From the NCBI RefSeq assembly GCF_001949145.1, contig NW_019091416.1:1469132-1529131 (forward strand): a stretch of DNA of 60,000 bases, written 5' to 3'. The notes below the pieces were generated by a model. It was not told the origin of the DNA. It did not search any database and saw only the letters and a program-made list of their open reading frames with translations. Position 1 is the first letter of the stretch, and every line of letters starts with the position of its first letter. The position numbers were made by a program, and so were the translations under genes. Shown piece after piece: positions 1 through 12,745 of the stretch. Source of the DNA: Acanthaster planci. Taxonomy: Eukaryota; Echinodermata; Asteroidea; Valvatida; Acanthasteridae.

Positions 1-1349
1 GAAACAGAACATTAGATTCCTGGAATATCTGGCAATCCATGGTAAGTGAGGGCACCTTCTTCCATAGGGCTGTTTATATTTATATTCAAATTATTGGTTT
101 TTTAACATGAATATTTGGAGGTGAATAACCAACAAAATTTTTCAAAAGTGGAAAAAGTGCCTACCATTACCTGAATCAACCTGAATGGATACATACGTGT
201 ACCTATTAAGATGTCAAAAGGTTTCTTTTGTCCATTTGATAAATTTACTCTCCTTCAGCAAATTTGGCTCAATTGAATGTCTGAATGTTCAATTGAATGG
301 AAGTCAAATATTTGACAATTTAATTACACGTATTTGTATTGACTCAGTCTTATTGCTGTATGCACAGAAACTTTTTCTACCCTTGAATCAGCTGAAGTGT
401 TAAGTCACATCTCATTGTCAAACAACAATTATTTCATTTAATTTGAATTCCCATTTGCAGTTAAAAAACAAAAAAACAAAACTAAGGGGGTGTGAAAGCA
501 TCATGCACTGTTCGCTGATGAAAAAAAAATTAAATATAAATGGATAGATGGACGGCGCAAGCCTCCTCCAGGATATTTTTTTTTAACTCATTTTCCATCA
601 TTTTACTGACAGTTCTGGTTAGTCCATGGCTGAATGGGGGGGGGGTTCCAACCCCAACCCTCCCTCTAGATCCACCTCTGCCCCTCCCCCGGCACCATGT
701 TTTGTGTTTTTTTTCACCTGTGCTGGCAAATGGCATGCATGTACCGGTGTTGTCTTGATCTCCATTGGTCACAAGACCAGTCACACGACCAGTCACAACT
801 ATCAGGGAATGTTGATGTGAAGGTGCCCCAGGTCACAACTGTTTGTTTGCTTGGATGAACATTGGAATGTTTCCTAGAAATTTGGGAGTGCCCTCCCGCC
901 AAGCACTCATGTGCTTAATTCCTATTCACAATGCTCATTGCTGTGTGGCTCTATCCGATTCGTGTGATGTCACTTCAGTTTAAACCACGCCCACTGCACA
1001 TACATGTAGAGTTACATGCACTGATCGCCATTTACTTGGAACCGAAAGTTAACGCGCAACTGCAGCGATCATCCAATGAGAGCCTGCAAATCGACGCACG
1101 TCTGCCTTTGTGACAAAGTCACTTATGAACCGGATATAAACTAAAAAGTATAATAGAAAAAACTTCAGGGTCTTGATCACTTATGCCGCATGCTTCTGCT
1201 TGTACATCACTCTGGGCTTTTTTTTAAACTCCTATGACACAAAGTCATTGCAATAAACTCCTGGATTCCTTCCGCCATCGCCCGGGCACATCCTTCTTCT
1301 CCCTACCACACGCACGCTGTGTTTTTCCTCAAGACATTTGTGGACTTAC
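1..1349. other. Intron 5 of the ABCA gene (partial)
   Basis: No exon was recognised left of 1350. The stretch holds low-complexity A, G and C runs (for example around 470-480 and 638-649) and a short CAGTCAC-rich repeat near 765-800. The next ABCA exon must enter in phase 1; the first 50 bases offer no reading that fits. Confidence 0.5.
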
Positions 1350-4300
1350 TTGACATTCCATAGAGGTACATAATGAGGAATATGATGAGGAAGTTTCCAT
1401 TGGCGACATTCTGGATGGCGTATTTACTCAGGAGGGCAATCACCAAGGCAACAAATAACATGATGACACTGTAGGTGATAAACCACGCAAGCCTGACAGG
1501 AAAAAAACATATGACGTATAAAAATGAGGTATGAAATATGATTGTTTATTGTATCACCTGACTTTAACCCACAAGGACAGAAATGAGTTAATGTGGCAGC
1601 GTGTGATAATGCTGTACTTGTAAGTAACAAATCCAAAACTGTTAAAAAGGAAAATTTCAGAATGTACCAACAATATTTCTTGCCTAACTTGACATGCTCA
1701 ATCTGATATATCAAAGAATTTATATTTATCTGGATTTCTAACATATCACGTTTTTCTCTTCTGAATGACACTCACCAGAAGGGACCGTTGGACATTCCCA
1801 TCACCAGCATCGTCTCTTTGATCTTCTTCTCCTTCTCGGAGACGATGATCGACAGAAGGGCAGCCACGAAGATGGTGTACATGAGCACGTAGTAGATGGA
1901 GGAGAACACGCGAGGGAAGGAGGAAGCCTCCACATACCGATCCTTAGGGAACATGCGGACTGACACATCCGGCAAGGAAAGCGTCTCGTTTGTCAGCATC
2001 TGTGAGGTGGCCACAAGATTCGGGTGATTCTTAAAACTTGACAGAGAGACGACTGAGAGACGTGGGAGAAGTTTAAAGGTTCCAAGCAAAGTCTGGGTTC
2101 AGAATTTGTGGACAAAGACACTGACAGAGGGGAATCAACCGACTTTGGAATGAGTCGATTTATTAAAAATTCTTTGCAACAGCATATAAATTTTTTGGAA
2201 GCCAAATGAAAAATAATATAGAATATTATTTCAGCAAGTTTTAAGGGAATTTTTTCCTGCTGTAAAGCTTGTTGCCAAGGTAGTATTGGAAAAATTGCAC
2301 ACCTCGCTGCTCGCGAAATACCTCGACATAACTGGTTCCCTACTTTGGCTATCTCAAGTGAACACGATTTGCATGGGAACCAATGAATTCAGCTCTTCCT
2401 TGACTTGATTTCTGCATACTTCAAAGGTAGTATTACAGCCAAAATCACTTAAGACCTTCAGAAGATCAGCACAAGACCAACACAAGACCTCCAGTCTGAA
2501 TTCAAGTCACAAGTCCTTTGGCACTGTTCTCCTTGTTACTTGTGACTGGTCACGGACATGGTCTTGTGTCTGGTCTCGTGGTGGTCTCAACTTAAACACT
2601 GTTCAAAGGACACTGTGCCTTGCTGTATGTGTGAATTGAATGGTTTAAGCATATGACAACATGAACATTGGAAAGGCCCACACATTTTGCATCACACCAT
2701 GTGCAATTTCTTTGAGAAGGTGTGCAGCATTTGGTCGATATTACGTTGCAAAATGCAATGCATAATAGGCGAAATCGAACACTGAGCGTGGCCTTACATA
2801 TTTTGGGTTGACAATTTGGCAATGTTTGGTCATTCAGTAAGGGAAGATATGATCTCTCATTTTCAACTAGAGCCATAGCCCCACAAAGATGGCAGACTTC
2901 CTGCCTGAACTGAAACATGTTCCTTTACATACATTTACCATCCGTGATCAAAAAGGTGTAAGCTTGGAGGAGATGAACTTTGACCAGATGTCCCTTCGTT
3001 GAAGAGCAAGATCTGACAAATCTGGATCCAACTTACCGAAGAAATGGCATTCTGCATCACGGTTTGCAAGACGGCAAAACCGGAAAACAGGTATCTGTTT
3101 GCAGGACAGTTGTACGATGCCAAGCCGGGAGGTTGTCCGTCAATCGCACGACATGAAGCTATTCCATTGGATAAACAAACAAAACAGGGGAATGTTGAGA
3201 TGGTTGAAGCATGTATACCCAACAATTACTTTCAAGAACATCTGAGGAAATTCACTGAATTCTCCAAGTTCAATGTACCATTATCAAAAGGGCAATCTTA
3301 TGTGTGAAGGTGGAAAATTGTCAAAATATGTTAAAACATAACGGCAGCACGTGCTATCTCAACTTCCACTTTTTGAAAAATTGTCTTCATCTCTATGAGT
3401 TACAAATAATAAAGTTGGTAACAATGAGACCAAATTCAGCCCTTGCGTGCAACTGCCCTGAAGAGGTTTGAGAAGAGGTTTGAGAAGATTAACAGATTCT
3501 TAAACCTAACAGGTCAACTTCCCAAATTGACAGCAAATGTACGGAGCAAATGAATTTTACTTGCAGACACATTTCTGCAAAGCACAGAGATTATAACTCT
3601 CTAGACTGACATTGTTGTGTCATCGCTTGTTATTTTACCTTGGGATGCAAATCGAGAGTTTTCATCCGTGGGAGGCATTGCTTCGAATGGCATGCGCAGA
3701 GCCACCATCAGGTTTTGGGGGAAGTCCGCACCAAAGACGATGCCGATTGAGAACTGAGGCTCGGGCTGTGAACGGTAAGCCGTCACCATCTGTTCCTCGT
3801 CGGGAAACGATAAGAACACCGACGGCGCCCTTTCACCAAGGGCACTCTTGATCCTCTGCATCACCTCCCAGGTGTCGCTGTTGTTTGGCGTGAACGCCCA
3901 GGGCTTGGAATCATCGGGCATGAATGACACGCTGCTGTTGGCATCAAGCAGTGGGTAGTTGCTGAAGGCACCGTAAGGGGCTTCATTGTAGATTCGTGGC
4001 TTGTTTGTCAGGTTGACAATTAAAATGGAGGAAACTAAAATAATGGGTAAGAAGATTTCCTGGAAAGAGAAAGACAACATAGACTGCATTTGAACCAATA
4101 CTGAGAATGAATTGTTTGCATTTATTCTAAACCGAGAATTCTTTTTTTTACTGCATTTTGTAAAATGATTCAGAAGTAATTCCATAATCCAATTTTACTT
4201 TCCCTACAGACTAAATTATCTCACCTGAGATAGCAACTGTTTCATTCGGATCTTCAGTAAGAAGTTACGATATGTAAGATAGTACGTCTGCCGCCAAAAG

Positions 4301-4357
4301 GATGCCATCATGTAATAAGTACTAGCAGCTCTCTTTACATGAAATGTGTTTCAGTTT
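1350..4357 (-). CDS. ABCA-family ABC transporter (ABCA5/ABCA3-like), 5' part only
   Basis: Five coding exons, read right to left: 4225-4311 (ATG at 4311), 3639-4059, 3037-3158, 1776-1999 and 1350-1492. All have GT-AG borders and compatible phases, giving about 332 residues before the gene leaves the window. Exon 1 encodes an N-terminal segment with the FWRQTYYLTYRNFLLKIR motif. Exon 2 begins with a first membrane helix (EIFLPIILVSSILIVNLT) followed by a large extracytoplasmic loop. Exon 4 has a membrane helix followed by SEKEKKIKETMLVMGMS, the conserved ABCA cytoplasmic motif. Exon 5 carries two more hydrophobic helices. ABCA proteins are full-size lipid exporters; no nucleotide-binding domain lies inside the window, so activity cannot be judged. 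The segment most resembles the ABCA5 group, but orthology is inferred. An acceptor at 4358 suggests that 4312-4357 is 5' UTR joined to an upstream noncoding exon not located here. Confidence 0.9.
2446..2601 (-). mobile_element. Nonautonomous DNA element, CAGTGTT family, copy 1
   Basis: The minus strand begins CAGTGTTTAAGTTGAGACC at 2601. It then follows the same order of words as the element at 15786-15951: an ACAAGTAACA block, then GTGAACAGTG-like, then TTGAATTCAGACTGG, then GGTCTTG. The left terminus is decayed. It lies in intron 3 of the ABCA gene. A hAT-like origin is possible, but no clear target duplication is seen. Confidence 0.6.
4335..4340 (-). promoter_or_regulatory. Start-stop uORF (ATG followed directly by TAA) in the ABCA 5' UTR
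   Basis: On the minus strand, between the inferred UTR splice acceptor at 4358 and the ABCA start at 4311, the only upstream ATG is followed immediately by TAA. Such minimal uORFs can stall initiating ribosomes and lower translation of the main frame. Whether it is transcribed depends on the UTR exon being real. Confidence 0.35.
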
Positions 4358-4825
4358 CTGAAAGGAATATAAAAAGAAAATCATATTCATGAATGTACCC
4401 ACAGCAAGTGATGTTGTCTATAATTGGGGGCATGAGGGGTAGGCCCTACAAAGACAAGTTTTGTCTTTTGTTATTTCTTCATTTTTACCATGATCAGCAC
4501 TGAGCAAACATATGCCTCACCCACATCTTCATGGGTCACCTCCATTTGGGGCATTCCCCTATTTTATAAATACTAGACCCATCACCACCTCAGGAGCCAA
4601 TGAACAAGTAACACAAAAGTCGTTGCTATGTATACACCACGACCACCCATGGCACCAGCTTGAGTGACCTCTACCTTATGACCGAAGGCAAACACAAATT
4701 TGCAGTTTTCCTGATACTGTGAGAGCTCAAATCTGGAGTCACTGTGTAGCTAAGTACACAAGACATTACACTACCTACATATTTTTCCTGTTATTTTACT
4801 CTAGTGAGGATCAAGAGCAGACTCT

Positions 4826-5066
4826 GGCTGCATCCGAATCTCTTGTTTAGAGCTAGGTCTAGGTCTTCGCTCCATTGGAAATGTGTGGAAACGCGTAGAC
4901 AATAGACCTAGCCTTAGCTCCGGAAGCCTGTTTTGGACACAGCCTAAGGCTGCATCTGAATCTCTTGTCTAGAGCTAGGTCTAGGTCTTCACTCCATTGG
5001 AAATGCGTGGAGACGCGCAGACAATAGACCTAGCCCTACCTCTGGAAGCCCGTTTCGGACACAGCC
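4826..5066. mobile_element. Two head-to-tail copies of a 119-bp mini transposon
   Basis: Copies at 4826-4944 and 4948-5066 are nearly identical. Each begins GGCTGCATC and ends GACACAGCC, a short imperfect terminal inverted repeat. Each holds an inner inverted pair built on TAGGTCTA. TAA follows both copies, which would suit a 3-bp PIF/Harbinger-type target site, but the left flank of copy 1 (TCT) does not match, so the superfamily is a guess. They sit about 470 bp upstream of the ABCA start. Confidence 0.7.
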
Positions 5067-5069
5067 TAA

Positions 5070-8000
5070 GCTCTTATTGATGTATCGCTCAGTTTGACAT
5101 TCTGATGATAATGGACATTATGCGAGTGAAATAATTATGAGGGTTCCAATTGATTTCTATCATGCAAAATTCTTTTGAAAGGTCTTCAACTCAGAAACTT
5201 TGTGACTCTGGCAACATCCAACTCACTGAGTCACAAATACACATTCCATCGCCATGGAGATGAATGAAGACAGTATCAAGCAAAACATAATACATGTACA
5301 TCCAATCCAAAGCAAGAGTTAGGCCTACGTACCTCGAAACCTGATTTCAAATGGTTGTCTTCAATCACTTCTCTACCATTTCAATCAGAACAAGGTCACA
5401 CAACTGACTATTCCAGTCTCCCTCTGCGCCTGATCTACACACATGACCGCATCAGTAGTGCACTAAACCATGCAGGCATGCAACTTGGACTCTGACAAAA
5501 AAAGAGGCCTTTCAATCTTTTCGAGACTTTGTGTAGCAGTTTTCAATTTTCAACGGCACGGGCATAACGAGTGTGGAGTGAAAAATGAGGAAACTACATG
5601 TAGCTCATCCAAGGAAAAGTTGCACGGAAGCCTACATGTATGATGCAACAGACAAGGCGTATTACATAGAGGCCAGTTGCATGCACAAATGCAACTGAAA
5701 AACCAACTTAGTCACTGTGAATTCATTTGCAATAGCATCCAAGGAGGAAAATTGGAGCAGTGATGCAGTTATTAACCGTGTTCCTTCCCCACGGTCTACA
5801 ATGTGTACTCCATGGTGCATGCATTATGATGCAACAGAGAATAATATTGAGATCACTTACCTCTACCGGTACATCATATCTTTCAACAGACTGAGCTCAC
5901 AAATTCTACCCCCAAGTCATCAATGCAACCACAGAGTTACCGGCCCAGTAATTAAAAGTGCCTTTGACTGACCCTGGCTGTGACAAAACCATTTGTCTGC
6001 AATCCTGCCATAAACTGTACCCAGCCAACCATCCATGGAAATTTCCACTGGCAATGTACCAACAGACCTATCCGCACATGTGTACATGTAACTCACAGAG
6101 CCACAGAGATGAATTAGCACCACTGGTACATTGTGTCCTCCCTGCCAATGTAAACATGCATTATATAATAGGTCACAAACAGTAAGATTTCAAGGAAGGA
6201 AAAAATGTCTGGGGGTGTAGTGAGAATTTCTGGCCAGATCACTAGCATTAAACCTGCCCCCACAGTATCTTTTGAACAAGGAGATTGTTTGGCCCCCAAA
6301 ATGGTGAGATTGTGTAAATCCTTGCCAGGATCAACTCCCTCTCAGAACCACACACACTCACAAAAGAGAAATTTATCCACATGGTGTCACCGCAAACTTG
6401 TTCATAGTTAGTACTTCCACCATGCATAGCCTCAAGTCTCATCAACTCCCTGGGTCTTTGAGCTTTCATACAAGAGCAGAATGGCTAAAAACTACGGCTG
6501 AAAAATGGTCCTAAGTGCCTGAGAAAGTTGAGGGTTGCCACTTGAAAAATGGCTGCAATCAGACTTTGGAAAAATCCCTTTTGGGTGGGGTGATTTTGTT
6601 AAAAATGTAATTGGTTAACCCACAAAAAATTGAAAAGAAATTGAAAGATTAGTGACAAGACAAGAATTTCATTTGTGTTTAAGAAGTCTCAGGGATGTTA
6701 GCATGCATTTTATTGGGCCCTGAACAGGTTTCATTGGGGATTGAATTAGTGGACTGTACCCCTAGGGTTTGGTCCTAGGCTATGGACTTTACCCTAACGT
6801 CTTGGTCATTCTGCAACAAAGGAACATCCCTGAATTCTCAAAAATTTTCCAAGGTAGTACAAAATGACAAACAAAAACCAGCGACATCAAGCCATGTGTA
6901 AAGCAAAAGAAAGAGTGACTGATCTCCACCCACGCACCGACGTACATATACATGTATGATAAACTCTGGACCCACAACTCTCCTGATTGGTTCAAGCATA
7001 GTCGAGTGGTTTCACCTTCCTCAATCCTCTACAATCCACTGGATAACTCTCCCCACCACCACCTCACAAGATTTAGAAGGATCTTGGAATTAGTAGTCAA
7101 GTGAGTGTGTGCACAAGAACATGCAGAGAGGATTCAACGTCCATGCTGTTTCTCCAGAGTCAACTGTTTCACACTTAGTGTGAGAATCCACAAGAAGAAT
7201 ACTGTAGCTACCAGTATCTGTTCATTTCTGTTGCCGTCTGCACTATGACACCAACGGCCAGTGGTTGGGTAAAAATGTCCAAAGGTTATTCTTGTTCAAA
7301 AAATTCTCCCCTGCCGGTGATGAACTCTGCAGATTACGTGTATACGCACCTAATGTACAACCATGAACTTTGCCGTATACATATACAACTCCCCTTGAAC
7401 CAACACCACAGATTGGCAATTAAAACACACAAATAAAGCGTGACCTCGCTGCCAATATTTAGGCAATCTACATGTACATGAAACACAACCAGATGGTGGT
7501 GAGTATAAGGCTCTGTTGATTCCTCAAGAGAATGTCCAGAGGTTGTAGAACGATGTTAACTGCTCATTTCTCACTTGGTCAGCTGGATCAATTTCTCACA
7601 TAAACTAAGCACACACACAGTTCAAATCAAGTAGGGTGAGATGAGAGTACATGTGCATGGAATATTCATTGTCTTAATTAATTAAAACCCATTTTAATTG
7701 GACTTGAGCACTTCCACTGATGCTGCACACTCAGTCGGGAGTACTTGGATTGAGTTATTTTACGCATTTCATGTATCAAACACTTAACCAGAAATGATAT
7801 CAACCCTATTAATGACAGCACAACAATGGGCTTCAACAACAGGCAAACAATAACTCTCCAAAGCAATCGTTGGTACAGGCAGCTAATCCAAAAGGAATGC
7901 TAACTGTGTGGCATCAAGGTTCCCAGGGGCCAGATACTTGCGACAGGCAAACTGTGGTGGTGGTGGGTAAAAGTAATCCATAGAAAGTAATCCAGAAAAT

Positions 8001-11000
8001 AAAAGTTGCTCGGTACCCAATGAATGGCTGTGACAGAGTGCCTACAGTGTTGCAGTTTCTGCTACGAGCTCGCTCCTAAAGTGGCACCACCCCTGATTGG
8101 CTAAAAGTTTTCCAAGTGAGATTTGTACAAACACGTGCCTTTTTGCTCTACCGGTATGTATAAGTAAACCATATTTGGTAATACACTTACATGTAAGTGA
8201 CCCTCCTTCGATACGCAAGTAAACAAACCGTACATGTATCCTTCCTTTTACGGCAGATGACCCCTAACCCAAAATACCTCTAAACTTCTTTTTCGGGGAA
8301 GGGCAAATGTCCTGTGGACATGTGTAAGTCCGCATCTTCCTTTCCTGCATTGTGTAGACATCTTTTGTTCATAAGTCCTCACTAGGTATGGAAGGTTAGC
8401 GCCACAGTGTGTGTGTGACTACAAGACATGAAAGCCCAAACCCACTGCAGTACATACTCCAAAGCTCAAAGCATTAATGTTTCTAAACTTGACTGTTGAT
8501 GTTGGGTGTGATCACATGTTCACAATGATCCTATCATACAAGTCTCGAGAGTGATCAAAGAGATTGTACTCCGATCGCACCCAACAAAAACACCATTTCA
8601 GCCAATGAGATGGCCTAAATGTGACTTTATTCTGTGGCTCAATTAGAATGTGAGGCTGCAGAATGATTAGCCTAATCACCTCATGATTTAAGCACAGGTC
8701 ACAAATGAGAAATCTACATGTAACACCTGAAGTCTTGACTGAAACAATTTTAATGTTCACTTCTGGCTCAAAACAATCCCAACAGAGGTTTACTGTCAAC
8801 CAAGAAAACATAGAAAATAAAATGAAATTCCCTGGTGTGACCATTCACACTGGCTCTAGGCTACATGTGTGGCTTGATTGGTAACCTCTTCAATCATTTA
8901 CTTATGTACATGTAGTTATTCCATGGCTAGACTAGCTCCATAGGCTAACTAGCCTCGGCCTACTCCACAATAATATCTGAGCAGCTCTCCCCCCCTCCTT
9001 CACTCCATCATAGCATCCAGTTCCCGGCAGAAATGCCCAAGTAAGCCAGAGAAGGCAATCAATTTAAAATCCCGAGGGGTAACACTTCCACAAACAGACA
9101 TCACTTATTTTTGCCTTGTAGCAAAAAGCAATCAGAAAGCACTAGCAGGAAGAGTTCCATATACATTGTTCATCATTACATAATACATGTACGGACAACA
9201 CTAACTTTTCCTTAAAATGTTACAACATACAGCCATCAGAGAGTGATAAAATGTCCCAAAAAGTGAAATTTAGCAAGGAAAATTCCAAAGCATTAGGCGT
9301 ACTCAGAAAACACGAATTTTTTTCAGGGATTGTACATTTAGTAACCCCCCCGGTTTTTGAAATTTAATCTTGCAAAACTGGTACGTCCCTCCAAAAACAA
9401 CGCCAACAAATTGTAAACTGTGAGAAACTGTGACTTTCTAACTGATAACCTAACCATGCAAATTTGAATCCACCATGTGGCTCATGTTAAAACACTCACA
9501 GTTTCCCCTCAAAATTTCCCTCCAACTCGAAACGCTGCCCTTTTTGACAACATTAAGGCTGCAGTTATTGAGCATGATTGTTCCTTGCTCGACGGTCACA
9601 GTCATCTCTCACGGTGAATTCAAAGCTCTCCCTTCTGTTACAGGAACGGGGTCCCCAAATTTAAAATCCCCGTTTTTTCAGACAAGTCTCATACGTAGGT
9701 TTGTGCATCAAGTGTTGTCCGTAAATGCATAGAGCAGGGAACAGATAAATGGAACTCCTACTCCTACTCCTACTCCTAGTACATGTGTTCCTTCCTCCAT
9801 GCTAGTACTGGCATGACTGGGCTACCCACCACCCACGCCGTCGACTCGCCCCGTTTCCACAAGCCGTAGACGATACTTGGAAGTTGGATGGCCAACAAAT
9901 TAAGCCGGAAATTCTGGAGTCATGGAATTGTTGTTACACTGGCCTAAACCATGCCTTAACCATCGTTCCATCTGGCGGCCATTTATGATTCATCATCATC
10001 AGATCGTGGGAACGATTACACAACAATAATATTGATTAGCACATACGGTGCACAATACAGGCCACAGTACCCAGCCCGGTGACACCGCGATAGCCAATTG
10101 TAAAAAGGATAAAAGCGAACAACTGGAATTGGGCTATTTGATATAAATGCTTGCAGGATGAAAATGTAAATCATAATCCGCCATCATCTTACCCAGAATT
10201 TTAGGGCAGGACATGCAAAGTTGAGCAAGCTTTTTATTCAGAGACAAGACATCGACAGATGTGAAACTCACATGAAATCATTTGCCTCAAGTCAATTTCA
10301 TAAAGGCCATGAAATTGGCTTTCGAGGCATTAAAAATACTAAACGATTTAACAATATTTTTTCAGGCATAACGGTTTTCAAAGTGGGGGGGGGGGCAATT
10401 GTTAGAACATCAGAACTCAGCCATCAATACAGGCCAATCCATTTTGCCCCACCCATTATAGGACCTGGATAAAATTGGGGGGTCCCTGCAGCCGAAAAAG
10501 GGGGGGGGGCACTGTTCCCTCCCCCACTTCCACCGCCAGTGTTTGGACGTTTTAATGTTTGTGTTTATTGACTTAATAAATGATTTGGCAACAAGCACAT
10601 TCCAGAATGAATTGTAATTTTTCAGAGTCGAGGCTTTTACCGCTCTCATCACACTAGGTAACGTGGCCTTAATTGTACACCATATTTTCCACTTTGATAA
10701 GGACAACTCCATTCTCGGCAACTGGAATTGGCAACTTTAGTTTTGCTTGAAAGGAAGTGCCTCTTCAACTGAAAAAGTTCCGATGGACATCCAACATGCC
10801 CTTTTCTTACATGATCCATGAAGTCACATTTAAATTCACTTTCCATTGACCTTCACATGAATTTTCCTCAAAATGTACCATTCCCAAGACAATGTTTTAC
10901 ATTGCTTATTCATTTGGGTTATCATTGATGTAAATTCAGAAGCTTTATATGCAATATTTATCCAGACTTCTCACATTGAGTGCATGGAGATCACTACAGT

Positions 11001-12361
11001 CTTTACACAGTTTTCCTACATTGTACTGCTTCTACCTAAAGAACATACATAACCGATATTCTGTCTTCTGATATTGAACATTTCTCCACTGAAAAGTAAA
11101 GAAATTACTTTAACAGGATCTTTGAAGATAATACAACTCATTCAGTCATGATTTCTGATATACCAAGAGGCCCAAGTAGGTATTTTCTTTCTTTTACAAA
11201 GATTCCCAATTACAACTTTCTCCCGTTTGTAACATAATCACTGCTTCATGTTAACTTCCTAAGTTAACAAGAAAAAAATCAGTTTAGTTGTACCAGGGCA
11301 TTCTTTAGTCAACTTGATGGCTCAGAAATATATCTGTCAATCTTACTCTCACAGCAAAGTCTCGCAGTTCAGTTTCACAGTGAGTCTGCAAGCTTAATGG
11401 TCTGGTAAGTCACCAGTGGTTGAAGTAAATTTCGTAAAACCAATTCTGAAGTTTCTGTTTCAACTACCTTTTCACCATTAATGACCCCTGTAAATTGGTG
11501 ACGACTATATTTGCAGGCACAAGAATGGACATCAACATGATGACAATCTCCAAGAACCAGCTCTACTTCATGAAAATGTCGGCTTATTTTTTATCAATTT
11601 TATTTTACTTTTATCACGATTATCAAGTTTCACAGAGTTTGTTAATGAGTAATCATAATATTTCAGACAAGTTCTCAGACACCACTGACTATGATCTGCT
11701 AGGCTAACAAAAAGAAAACATTATACGTTCAAAACGAGTTCAGATAGAAAATTCCACTTTCGTCTTCACTGATAATTACATTCCCAAAGAAGATGGGTAA
11801 CACGTTTCAAAAATATATCACTGTTGTTATAAATCTATTAAAAAGCTACATTTACGAGGCTGGTCTTACCATAATATTCAGACATGCCAAGCGAATAAAA
11901 ATGATAACATGATCTTAAAATGAGTTGATACCATAACATTCCTGCACATCTTTGCTTTGATAAAAATACCTGTGTGTTGCTCAACATGCTGGCAAGAACA
12001 ATCTTTTGAATGCACTCAAAGCTGCATTTGTAAGCTCTCTAAGCTACACATTCTTAAGCATAACGTTCAGATTTGTTTTTAAACTGGCTTTTACATGTAC
12101 AAGTTTTTTTTTTAAAGAATCAACATTACTTTTTAAAGTCTTCTATAGCTTTCATACACATTTAACTGTTCCTCCAAATTGTGCCAGTTGTAATGGTTGC
12201 AATTTTCTTCTATAATCTTGTTATAATATGTGCCTGTAGGGCATCATTGATCATTTTCATCAAGGTCATGCAATATAAACTTTTCATTACAGTTAAAATT
12301 ACAATTCACATTTTCAATAAATTCAGCTTAAATGCATATGGATGTAAGACGTCAGAATATA
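5070..12361. other. Intergenic DNA, no recognised gene
   Basis: This is the space between the ABCA 5' end and the Tc1 fragment. All open frames are short and show no codon-like or family-like signal. TACATGTA is especially dense here: eleven copies between 5.29 and 9.19 kb. G-runs occur near 10386 and 10500. The ABCA promoter and an upstream noncoding exon should lie in the right-hand vicinity of 4.36 kb, but I could not locate them. Confidence 0.55.
9751..9778. repeat. CTCCTA hexamer microsatellite
   Basis: Four uninterrupted copies of CTCCTA and part of a fifth are visible. It is intergenic, with no neighbouring gene affected. Confidence 0.8.
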
Positions 12362-12745
12362 CAGTTGTGCTCCAAATTATTTATACCCTTTAGAAAATAA
12401 CATACTTTTCTAAATTCTTTATTTGTAAAAGATATTGTGTTGGCACTTCCACTATATCTTTTGTCTATTTGTTGCAACACACAAACCCACATGTGTGTTG
12501 ACTAAACTTCATTTGCATACTAACAGATATGGCCCGGGTTTCTTTTTTTGCTCCTGGTCAAAATCATTCATGCCCCAGGTTTACACAGTCCAATGTCTTT
12601 TCTTAATGGTCAATAACATAGCCTTTGTTCTTGATGAAATGCCTCAAGACAGTTCCTGAAGGTGTCTATAAGCTTTCTGCATGTCTCCTGTGGGATGATG
12701 GCCCACTCTTCCTTGGCGAAGACATGGATTGGGTGGTCAGTCATT
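12362..12745 (-). pseudogene. Truncated Tc1/mariner-type transposon (3' end with transposase C-terminus)
   Basis: At 12360-12361 a TA is followed by CAGTTGTGCTCCAAATTATT, the end typical of Tc1-like elements. On the minus strand, about 12610-12745 encodes the C-terminus of a Tc1 transposase: HPIHVFAKEEWAIIPQETC followed by RKLIDTFRNCLEAF and a stop at 12610-12612. The family pattern here is EEWxxIPxExCxKLxxxxxxRLxA. The upstream catalytic domain and the other terminus are missing, the break lying near the G-run at 12752-12766. It cannot encode an active enzyme. Confidence 0.85.

Noticed and set aside
1-50. Possible sixth ABCA exon at the left edge
   Set aside because: The required phase 1 entry gives an immediate stop with the available AG sites.
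530-820. Several short open frames on both strands
   Set aside because: Low-complexity G/C-rich sequence inside an ABCA intron.
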